Assembly: GCA_017501125.1 (NCBI GenBank)
Contig: JAFVXN010000130.1
Span: forward strand, 1 to 7,960
DNA from: Clostridia bacterium
GTDB taxonomy: Bacteria; Bacillota; Clostridia; Christensenellales; Borkfalkiaceae
Length of the DNA: 7,960 nucleotides
Direction: 5' to 3'
The notes under the pieces were generated by a model. It was not told the origin of the DNA. It made no database searches and saw only the letters and a program-made list of their open reading frames with translations. Positions 1-4,750 of this stretch are shown here, piece after piece. The position numbers and the translations under genes were made by a program. Every line of letters starts with the position of its first letter. Position 1 is the first letter of the stretch.

Positions 1-575
1 CCGGAAATAACCGTGCCGTTTTGCAACATATCTTCCAAATTGACGAGATCGCAATTGTGCATATGTTGAGCAAAATAGTCAGCGTCGTGGAAATGGATAA
101 TACCGTCGTCGTGCGCTTGTACGATATCATCGGGCAACAAAATACGACGGGTAAGGTCCTTAGACACTTCCCCTGCCATATAGTCGCGTTGAACGCTATT
201 AACCGTCGGGTTTTTGTTGGAGTTTTCTTGCTTGACTTCTTCGTTATTGCACTCAATGAGCGTCAAGATTTGCGCGTCCGTCGTATTCGACTTACGGACG
301 AGTTCACGGGTGTAGCTGTAAGTGATATATTTGCGCGCCAAAACGAACGCCTTCATATCCATGAGGCGATATTCCACCATATCTTGGACTTCTTCGACGT
401 GCGCACTGCGCCCCATCGATTTACATTCCTTGGTGACGTCTTTTGCAATCCATTGAATTTGTTCTTCGCTGATACGCGAGAACTCACTGATCTCCTTGTT
501 CGCTTTTCTTACTGCGCCAATGATTTTCTCAATGTCGAATTCAACTTCTTGTCCACTTCTTTTAATAATATTCAT
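1..575 (-). CDS. nrdD: Anaerobic ribonucleoside-triphosphate reductase, N-terminal part (cut by window edge)
   Basis: Class III ribonucleotide reductase, the oxygen-sensitive glycyl-radical enzyme that reduces NTPs to dNTPs in the cytoplasm. Only the first 191 residues are in the window; the catalytic core and the C-terminal glycyl radical loop lie beyond position 1. Residues about 1-95 form an ATP-cone allosteric domain: it opens MNIIKRSGQEVEFD with the usual KI..A helix and ends near ARKYITYSYTREL. The start of the reductase domain follows, with the motif NPTVNSVQRDYMAGEVSKDL (122-141), IIHFHDADYF (159-168) and HNCDLVNL (173-180). Cys175 probably corresponds to the conserved substrate-site cysteine of NrdD (Cys79 in phage T4 numbering). 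The ATG at 575 is preceded by GGAGGG with 8 nt spacing. A separate promoter and three NrdR-like boxes lie upstream, so it is transcribed apart from rho. Its activase NrdG is expected downstream but is not visible. Confidence 0.95.
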   Translation of the reverse strand, partial: MNIIKRSGQEVEFDIEKIIGAVRKANKEISEFSRISEEQIQWIAKDVTKECKSMGRSAHVEEVQDMVEYRLMDMKAFVLARKYITYSYTRELVRKSNTTDAQILTLIECNNEEVKQENSNKNPTVNSVQRDYMAGEVSKDLTRRILLPDDIVQAHDDGIIHFHDADYFAQHMHNCDLVNLEDMLQNGTVIS

Positions 576-583
576 ACCGTCAA

Positions 584-589
584 CCCTCC
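584..589 (-). promoter_or_regulatory. Ribosome binding site of nrdD
   Basis: GGAGGG on the minus strand lies 8 nt upstream of the ATG at 575. It is a near-perfect match to the anti-Shine-Dalgarno sequence and fixes the nrdD start. Confidence 0.85.
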
Positions 590-610
590 ACCTAGTTCTT
601 TCTTATCATC

Positions 611-626
611 TCACAATATATTGCGC
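611..626 (-). promoter_or_regulatory. NrdR-box-like operator 1 (promoter-distal)
   Basis: TCACAATATATTGCGC matches the perfect box at 643-658 in 13 of 16 positions. It starts exactly 32 bp from that box, about three helical turns, which is the usual spacing of paired NrdR boxes. It lies in the transcribed leader between the promoter and the nrdD ribosome binding site. NrdR is the zinc-finger/ATP-cone repressor of ribonucleotide reductase genes; its binding here is inferred from the motif. Confidence 0.75.
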
Positions 627-642
627 TTAAAAAACGTCGCAA

Positions 643-658
643 ACACAATATATTGTGT
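643..658 (-). promoter_or_regulatory. NrdR-box operator 2 (perfect palindrome)
   Basis: ACACAATATATTGTGT is a perfect 16-bp inverted repeat and fits the known NrdR box pattern. It sits roughly 12-27 bp downstream of the predicted transcription start of nrdD, where bound repressor would block initiation or early elongation. Its position directly before an NrdD gene strongly supports the call. Confidence 0.9.
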
Positions 659-676
659 GTTTTTCTTAGCCATACT

Positions 677-704
677 ATTATACCATATCTTGTGTTAAAG
701 TCAA
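677..704 (-). promoter_or_regulatory. Sigma-A-type promoter of nrdD
   Basis: On the minus strand the -35 element TTGACT (704-699) and the -10 element TATAAT (682-677) are separated by 16 bp. A TG one base before the -10 gives an extended -10. The predicted start point is near 670, leaving a leader of about 95 nt before the nrdD ATG. NrdR-like boxes lie on both sides of this core promoter. Confidence 0.85.
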
Positions 705-712
705 GTGTTCAT

Positions 713-728
713 ACACAATATATAGTAT
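713..728 (-). promoter_or_regulatory. NrdR-box-like operator 3 (upstream of the -35)
   Basis: ACACAATATATAGTAT matches the perfect box in 14 of 16 positions. It lies just upstream of the -35 element, 70 bp (start to start) from box 2. Its partner arm is weaker than that of box 2, so it may be a secondary site that helps the repressor bracket or loop the promoter. Confidence 0.7.
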
Positions 729-784
729 AGAAAAAACTTACAAACAAAATTTATATTTTTTCGACATTTTTCGCAAAATCATAA

Positions 785-811
785 AAAAACAAGCCCTTTT
801 CGGGCGTTTTT
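785..811 (-). terminator. Intrinsic terminator, possibly bidirectional
   Basis: GCCC (793-796) pairs with GGGC (802-805) around a 5-nt loop. Below a 2-nt bulge the stem continues as AAAAAC (785-790) with GTTTTT (806-811). On the minus strand the GC stem is followed by TTGTTTTTTT, which gives a U-tract. It lies about 70 nt past the hairpin that directly follows rho, so it is either a back-up rho terminator or the end of a separate short transcript. T residues also follow it on the plus strand. Confidence 0.6.
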
Positions 812-860
812 CAAAATTGAACTTTTCAAAAATATTATACCTGCTTTTTATCTTACTGAA

Positions 861-889
861 AAATAAAATAAAGACGCGGTTTCGCGTCC
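861..889 (-). terminator. Intrinsic terminator of the DUF1934-MBL-rho operon
   Basis: GACGCG (873-878) and CGCGTC (883-888) form a perfect 6-bp GC-rich stem with the tetraloop GTTT. On the minus strand it is followed by TTTATTTTATTT. The hairpin begins 1 nt after the rho stop codon (892-890), so it ends the operon tightly. Confidence 0.8.
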
Positions 890-2386
890 TTATTTTTTGA
901 TTTTTTCCATAATATTTTTCATACAAGATACAAATTCGCCGTGCGTCTTAGACATTGCCAACGCGCCCAGTACGACGTCGGGAGCAACGTAAGGATGCAC
1001 TTTATTGCGATAAGCAAGTTCTATCTTTCTCTCCTCTTCCGTAAAAATGGAGGCACCGTAATCAGAGCGACTCTTTTCGAAGTCAACGGAGGGATAAATT
1101 CGTCTCGCCGACAACTCCTCGCTCAAAACAATCGTATGATTAGCGACGGAGGCAAGTTCTTGTTTCAAAACCTCGTCGATAGGCGCGCCCGTCTTCTCAG
1201 ATAGTGTTGCCACAATCGTCAAAGACCCTTTCTTCTCCAAGCGCTTTGCCGAAGCGAGATATTTTTTGACGTATCGCAAGGCCGAATGACCAAGTCCGCA
1301 GGGCAAAACTTTACCGCCGCTTACGTCCGTTTCGTCATAGGCTTTCGCCAACGCGTTCAACCCGTCCACAACCAACAAAACGTCCGTACCGCACTCCACC
1401 AACCGCTTTGCACGCGCCAGCAGAAATTCCGCCGCTTGTACGTGTTTTTCAGGCTCGTCGCTGTACGTCGTCGCAATCAAACGGGTACTGTCTATCACTT
1501 TTTGATATTCAGCAACAATCTCAGGCGCCTGATCAATCAATAAGACCAAAACCTCAGAGTCTTTCTCCACTTTCGGCAACGATTTTACGAGGCGCTGAAC
1601 AAAATGCGTCTTGCCCGTCTTAGGCGCACCGATAATCAAACTCCTTTGCCCTTTCCCCATGGGCACCAACCAATCGACGTATTTGCCTTCAATCGTCTGC
1701 TGCATGGCGGTATATTTGATTTTTTCAACAGGCAATCCGACGGACGCCTCGTCAAATTTCACCCTTGACAAGGCATCAGCGTCCACGTAATTTACCTTCA
1801 AAATTTCCGCCGTACACGCCGTAGAATTCTTCACGTAAATTTTGCACTCTACGATATCCCCGTCGCGAAGGTCGTATCTTCTAATCTGCTCGACGGATAC
1901 GATAATTTTACTTTCGCCTAATTTAAAATGCAAAGGAATAAGACACGCAATACCATCACAACTGAACATTTGCCCGACGAAAACCTTTTCTTTAAGAGGC
2001 ACGTCGTCGTGAACGGTAATCTTGACGGGATTATTTTGAATTTCTCTCAACCTTTCTCGCAAGGTCGGCAACATCTTAATCCGTCTTTCCTCACACTCTT
2101 CCAGCGTATCGGAGGGCTCGTAGATGAGTTGCAGTCTCGCGATTTCTTCTACAATTTTAGGATCGACGAAGTCGTCTTTTACAGGCGCGCCACGAGTCGC
2201 ACGTGCAACGGGTGGTTTTTCACCCAACAAGACGGCGACAATCTCAGCAATCAGTTCGTCTTTTTGCTTTTTCGTCGGCTTGTCGACGCCTATCTCACGC
2301 GCGTAGGGGCGCAAATTCATCAGTGCAAAAGTATCCAAATACTTCACGCACTCATTTTTAAAAGCCTGCCTTACCTCTTCGTTCAT
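890..2386 (-). CDS. rho: Rho-family transcription termination factor, catalytically degenerate
   Basis: Rho-like hexameric RNA helicase by overall sequence, 498 aa (E. coli Rho is 419). Residues about 15-55 resemble the Rho N-terminal helical domain (LRPYAREIG, then KKQKDELIAEIV). A charged linker runs to about 125, an S1/cold-shock-like RNA-binding domain covers about 130-205, and the RecA-like ATPase covers about 215-490. Kept: the P-loop GAPKTGKT (253-260), Walker B Asp341, Lys359 of the Q-loop, Arg429 (E. coli R353) and the C-terminal LAMSKTHGEF. Changed relative to E. coli: catalytic E211 to Gln286, arginine valve R212 to Ala287, S266 to Gly342, R269 to Ala345, R-loop K326 to Pro402, arginine finger R366 to Asp442. 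The RNP1-type GFGFLR is also missing. Distances between anchors match E. coli almost exactly. The ATG overlaps the stop of the MBL gene (ATGA) and has no strong ribosome binding site, so translation is probably coupled. The family is certain; normal terminator activity is doubtful. Confidence 0.9.
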   Translation of the reverse strand: MNEEVRQAFKNECVKYLDTFALMNLRPYAREIGVDKPTKKQKDELIAEIVAVLLGEKPPVARATRGAPVKDDFVDPKIVEEIARLQLIYEPSDTLEECEERRIKMLPTLRERLREIQNNPVKITVHDDVPLKEKVFVGQMFSCDGIACLIPLHFKLGESKIIVSVEQIRRYDLRDGDIVECKIYVKNSTACTAEILKVNYVDADALSRVKFDEASVGLPVEKIKYTAMQQTIEGKYVDWLVPMGKGQRSLIIGAPKTGKTHFVQRLVKSLPKVEKDSEVLVLLIDQAPEIVAEYQKVIDSTRLIATTYSDEPEKHVQAAEFLLARAKRLVECGTDVLLVVDGLNALAKAYDETDVSGGKVLPCGLGHSALRYVKKYLASAKRLEKKGSLTIVATLSEKTGAPIDEVLKQELASVANHTIVLSEELSARRIYPSVDFEKSRSDYGASIFTEEERKIELAYRNKVHPYVAPDVVLGALAMSKTHGEFVSCMKNIMEKIKK

Positions 2387-3039
2387 CTCTGTTTCGTCCG
2401 TTCCATCAAAATCACCGTGGTATTGGAATCCTCCAAATCCTCACGGGAAAACTCTAATACGTCCTTATGGCAAACGTCTACGTCATCGTCCTCAAATAAA
2501 TCCAAAAATTCTTGCGCTTTATCAACGTCGATGATGCTATGACGACTCTTATAATGCATAGGAATTACGATATCAGGCATAATCCTATCCACGTATTCCT
2601 TCGCTTGCTCCGCATCAATCGTATAATTACCGCCTACGGGAATCAGCAACACGTTAATCGGCAGCAACATTTCGATAAGTTCCGCCGAGCATTCCTCGCC
2701 TATATCCCCCAGATGGCAAATATCCAAACCATCCATACGGAACTTAAAAATCACGTTATCGCCACGCAATTTTCCTTCTTCCGTATCATGATAACTTTTA
2801 ACCCCTTCAATCTCCACGCCAGGCAATTCGAAAAAGCCGTCCTTATTGATAACGAGCGGCTTTCCGCCCACAGCCTTAGCATTATTGTGGTCGAAATGGT
2901 CGTGGCTAATCGTGACGGCATCAGCCGTCAAATTTTCAGGTAGGTCGTACCCTATGTCGCCGTACGGGTCCGTGATTATCGTTGTGCCCGTACTCTCCGT
3001 TAGTTTAAAGCACGAGTGCCCCAAATATTGGATTTTCAT
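2383..3039 (-). CDS. MBL-fold metal-dependent hydrolase
   Basis: Cytoplasmic metallo-beta-lactamase superfamily protein of 218 aa, related to the UlaG-like/UPF0173 group by overall pattern; the substrate cannot be told from sequence. It opens MKIQYLGHSCFKL, typical of the group. The metal ligands are all visible: the HxHxDH motif as H46-D-H48-F-D50-H51, H84 in SYHD, His109 and Asp112 in CHLGD, and His162 in IPMHY. An intact dinuclear zinc or manganese site is therefore expected. There is no signal peptide and no extra nucleic-acid domain of the beta-CASP type, so an RNase J-like role is unlikely. The ATG is preceded by GGAGG with a short 4-nt spacer. It starts 10 nt after the DUF1934 gene, and its TGA overlaps the rho ATG. 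This places it as the middle gene of a three-gene operon. Confidence 0.85.
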   Translation of the reverse strand: MKIQYLGHSCFKLTESTGTTIITDPYGDIGYDLPENLTADAVTISHDHFDHNNAKAVGGKPLVINKDGFFELPGVEIEGVKSYHDTEEGKLRGDNVIFKFRMDGLDICHLGDIGEECSAELIEMLLPINVLLIPVGGNYTIDAEQAKEYVDRIMPDIVIPMHYKSRHSIIDVDKAQEFLDLFEDDDVDVCHKDVLEFSREDLEDSNTTVILMERTKQR

Positions 3040-3049
3040 CTTTCCTCCG

Positions 3050-3433
3050 TTATATGCATTTTGCGTACATACGCAAATTCATTTCCTGCTTTTCCGTCTC
3101 GCTAAAACACAGCACGTAGTGCAAATGCAACATGCACGATTTTGCAGACAATAAATACCCTAACCGATACGTTTTCGCTTTAATTTCTCCAACGCTGCCT
3201 GCAATATCCAAAATCACAGGCAAAGTTTTTCCTTCCTCAAAGGACATTCTCAAGCCGTAATCGCCTTTCCTTTCAATCTCTACCCTGCCGTCCTTGAGCC
3301 AAACGTTCACAGCCGCCGCTTCGTCTTGGTAGTGAATATGCACGCTATCGAGCCCAAACTCACAAGTTGCATCCCATGTTTTTTTCGTTTCTTTTCCGTC
3401 CAACGTCGTGACGATATCCAAAACACCTTTCAA
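3050..3433 (-). CDS. DUF1934 (YwiB-like) small beta-barrel protein
   Basis: A 127-aa cytoplasmic protein with alternating beta-strand patterns. The overall layout (an acidic HYQDE turn, then VEIERKGDYGLRMSF, then GEIKAKTYRLGYLLS and LHLHYVL) resembles the DUF1934/YwiB family of Firmicutes, which is predicted to form a calycin-like barrel and has no established function. The family call is by recognition, not a profile search. The start is TTG at 3433: an in-frame TAA lies five codons upstream, no ATG or GTG lies at the N-terminus, and GGCGG sits 7 nt before it. A strong promoter is found 36 bp upstream. It leads the operon with the MBL hydrolase and rho. Confidence 0.8.
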   Translation of the reverse strand: MKGVLDIVTTLDGKETKKTWDATCEFGLDSVHIHYQDEAAAVNVWLKDGRVEIERKGDYGLRMSFEEGKTLPVILDIAGSVGEIKAKTYRLGYLLSAKSCMLHLHYVLCFSETEKQEMNLRMYAKCI

Positions 3434-3450
3434 AGCAAAACCGCCAAATT

Positions 3451-3465
3451 ATAGATTAAATCTAT
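3451..3465. repeat. 15-bp inverted repeat at the predicted start point of the DUF1934 operon
   Basis: ATAGATT-A-AATCTAT has perfect 7-bp arms around a single base. It covers the predicted transcription start (near 3462) just downstream of the -10 element. This is a position where a repressor would block initiation. No known operator is recognised and the AT-rich content makes chance occurrence possible. Confidence 0.4.
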
Positions 3466-3468
3466 TCT

Positions 3469-3497
3469 ATTATAGCAAACATATACGAAATTGTAAA
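3469..3497 (-). promoter_or_regulatory. Sigma-A-type promoter of the DUF1934-MBL-rho operon
   Basis: On the minus strand TTTACA (3497-3492) and TATAAT (3474-3469) are separated by 17 bp. TG before the -10 (TGCTATAAT) adds an extended -10. The element is strong, which suggests steady expression of the operon. It lies after the tyrA terminator, separating this operon from the upstream genes. Confidence 0.85.
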
Positions 3498-3544
3498 CAA
3501 TTTATAAGATAATTTTGAAAAATATTCTTTCTCTTCCGCAAATT

Positions 3545-3569
3545 AAAAAATCCGAGAAATAATCTCGGA
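3545..3569 (-). terminator. Intrinsic terminator after tyrA
   Basis: TCCGAGA (3551-3557) and TCTCGGA (3563-3569) form a perfect 7-bp stem with a 5-nt loop. On the minus strand the hairpin is followed by TTTTTTAATTT. It begins 5 nt after the tyrA stop codon. Confidence 0.85.
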
Positions 3570-3574
3570 AAATC

Positions 3575-4399
3575 TTAATCGTTGGGTCTTTTTATTTTTT
3601 CACGCTTGATACGCCCTTCCTTTAAGCAAGCAGACAATTTTTCTTCGTCGTTTTCCTTCAACGCAACGCTGTACGCCGACAATCGACTTATCAGTGCGTC
3701 CAGTTCCATCAAAACACACTCTTTGTTGGCAAAATATAAATCCGTCCAAATCTTCTCGTCCACCCCTGCGATACGGGTCATATCTTGAAAACTCCCACCC
3801 GTAAATCCTTCGCAATCGGCGGCTTGTTCGCTTTTGACGTACGCGTTGGACACGATATGCGCAAGTTGGGAGGTAATCGCTATCTTTTTATCGTGCTCGG
3901 ATGCACTGCAAAGGACAATCCTACCCACGCCCATATCTTGCCACAATTCCTGCATCTCCAAAAGTGCAGAATCCTCCGTATTATCGCAAACAGTAATAAT
4001 CAAATTCGCCCCCACGAACAGCGTAGGAGACGCCGAACCTATCCCCGACGTTTCCTTACCTGCCATAGGATGTACGCCAACGTATCGATAGTTGCGCACC
4101 TTTTCATAGACCGCCTTTTCAACGCAAGCCTTGACGCCGCAAATATCTCCCACGAGAGCCCCATCCTTAAATTTTTCCTCACAAAGCAATCGAATCGCCG
4201 CCTTTGGCGGAACTGCAAGAATGACACGTTCGTACCGACTTAAATCTTCCGCGACGTCTACGATATAGCCTTTTTCTAACGCCACCGCCACGGAAAAATT
4301 ATCCAAATCGTTACCGTGCACCTCATAGCCGGCTTTCGTCAATGCCCCGCAAATAGAGCCGCCGATAATCCCTAAACCGATAACCGCTATCTTTTTCAT
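3575..4399 (-). CDS. tyrA: Prephenate dehydrogenase
   Basis: Converts prephenate to 4-hydroxyphenylpyruvate with NAD(P), the committed step to tyrosine, in the cytoplasm. The 274-aa protein has an N-terminal Rossmann domain (GLGIIGGS, 8-15; acidic Asp31 after the second strand, which favours NAD). The helical dehydrogenase domain carries the family signature HPMAGKETSG (110-119) and SQLAHIVSNAY (177-187); His110 and His181 are the likely active-site histidines. GGSFQDMTRIA (201-211) is also typical. There is no C-terminal ACT domain and no fused chorismate mutase, so feedback control by tyrosine through ACT is not expected. A longer reading frame continues upstream to 4468, but it would overlap spoIIID; the ATG at 4399 begins MKKIAVIGLG as the family does, after a weak GGGTGGG. 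It lies 19 nt behind spoIIID, so the two are probably co-transcribed. Confidence 0.93.
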   Translation of the reverse strand: MKKIAVIGLGIIGGSICGALTKAGYEVHGNDLDNFSVAVALEKGYIVDVAEDLSRYERVILAVPPKAAIRLLCEEKFKDGALVGDICGVKACVEKAVYEKVRNYRYVGVHPMAGKETSGIGSASPTLFVGANLIITVCDNTEDSALLEMQELWQDMGVGRIVLCSASEHDKKIAITSQLAHIVSNAYVKSEQAADCEGFTGGSFQDMTRIAGVDEKIWTDLYFANKECVLMELDALISRLSAYSVALKENDEEKLSACLKEGRIKREKIKRPND

Positions 4400-4418
4400 A
4401 AGTTCCCACCCAAAACTC

Positions 4419-4676
4419 TTAGTTATTCGCGACTTTTTTATACCGCTTCTGCGTAGCAATGCCGCCACGAATATGCCGTTCGCTCAAATTAAAATCCAAA
4501 ACCTTGCGCACGTATTCGTATAGATACGAATCAATATACTTCAACCTTTCCGTCACGTCTTTATGAACGGTCGACTTGCTAATCCCGAAGTGCACCGCAC
4601 ACGCCCGCACCGTGCAACCCGTATCCACGATATATTCCGCACATTTCAAAACTCTTTCTTCAATATATTTCCACAA
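4419..4676 (-). CDS. spoIIID: Stage III sporulation transcriptional regulator SpoIIID
   Basis: Small DNA-binding protein that in Bacillus switches mother-cell gene expression after engulfment, downstream of sigma-E. The 85-aa product (B. subtilis about 93) matches the family throughout: YIEERVLKCAEYIVDTG, then the helix-turn-helix with FGISKSTVHKDVTERL (30-45), and a basic C-terminal segment SERHIRGGIATQKRYKK (65-81) that also contacts DNA in the family. The start is TTG at 4676 (L-W-K-Y-I). It is chosen because GGAGGG lies 8 nt upstream, while a further in-frame TTG at 4694 overlaps that site, and the known family N-terminus begins here. It lies between parC (74 nt) and tyrA (19 nt) rather than beside mreB/mbl as in Bacillus. 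It implies a spore-forming ancestry. Confidence 0.93.
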   Translation of the reverse strand: MWKYIEERVLKCAEYIVDTGCTVRACAVHFGISKSTVHKDVTERLKYIDSYLYEYVRKVLDFNLSERHIRGGIATQKRYKKVANN

Positions 4677-4684
4677 AAAACCGA

Positions 4685-4690
4685 CCCTCC
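4685..4690 (-). promoter_or_regulatory. Ribosome binding site that fixes the spoIIID TTG start
   Basis: GGAGGG on the minus strand lies 8 nt before TTG at 4676. It excludes the upstream in-frame TTG at 4694, which overlaps this site. Confidence 0.8.
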
Positions 4691-4710
4691 GCAATGTTGT
4701 TTACGGATTA

Positions 4711-4739
4711 TATCTATGTCGATTTTTTTGCAATTATAC
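4711..4739 (-). promoter_or_regulatory. Candidate sigma-E-type promoter of spoIIID
   Basis: On the minus strand GTATAATT (4739-4732) fits the sigma-E -35 pattern GHATANNT fully. CATAGATA (4718-4711) fits the -10 pattern CATACANT in 5 of 7 defined positions, with a 13-bp spacer, which is in the accepted range. In B. subtilis spoIIID is transcribed by sigma-E. A competing sigma-A reading exists: TATAAT at 4712-4707 with only a weak -35 (TTGCAA, 15 bp spacer). The call is motif-based only. Confidence 0.5.
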
Positions 4740-4750
4740 CCTGAAAGCAG

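Larger units (their letters stand above)
576..889. other. Non-coding region between rho and nrdD
   Basis: About 314 bp with no credible gene. It holds two hairpin terminators on the rho side and the nrdD promoter with three NrdR-like boxes and a strong ribosome binding site on the nrdD side. The AT-rich stretch 729-784 shows no further signal. A TATAAT at 842-837 may belong to a weak minus-strand promoter between the two terminators. Confidence 0.8.

Noticed and set aside
21..698. Plus-strand open frame of 225 codons
   Set aside because: It lies antisense to nrdD and crosses the nrdD promoter and NrdR boxes; the minus-strand frame encodes a clear NrdD N-terminus, so this is a shadow.
808..831. 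Repeated TTTTCAAAA words with a TTGAA/TTCAA mini-hairpin
   Set aside because: Short and AT-rich in an AT-rich spacer; not distinguishable from chance.
738..926. Minus-strand open frame of 62 codons overlapping the end of rho
   Set aside because: It runs through both terminator hairpins, is very rich in Lys, Phe and Arg as expected from AT-rich non-coding DNA, and has no family resemblance.
1928..2542. Plus-strand open frame of 204 codons
   Set aside because: It is antisense to the rho and MBL coding sequences, with no recognisable domain.
2383..3039. MBL protein as an RNase J or other nuclease acting with Rho
   Set aside because: At 218 aa it is too short for a beta-CASP nuclease and shows no beta-CASP motifs or RNA-binding domain.
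4400..4468. N-terminal extension of TyrA to 4468
   Set aside because: It would overlap the end of spoIIID by 50 bases; the Rossmann fold starts at the internal ATG at 4399, as in the family.
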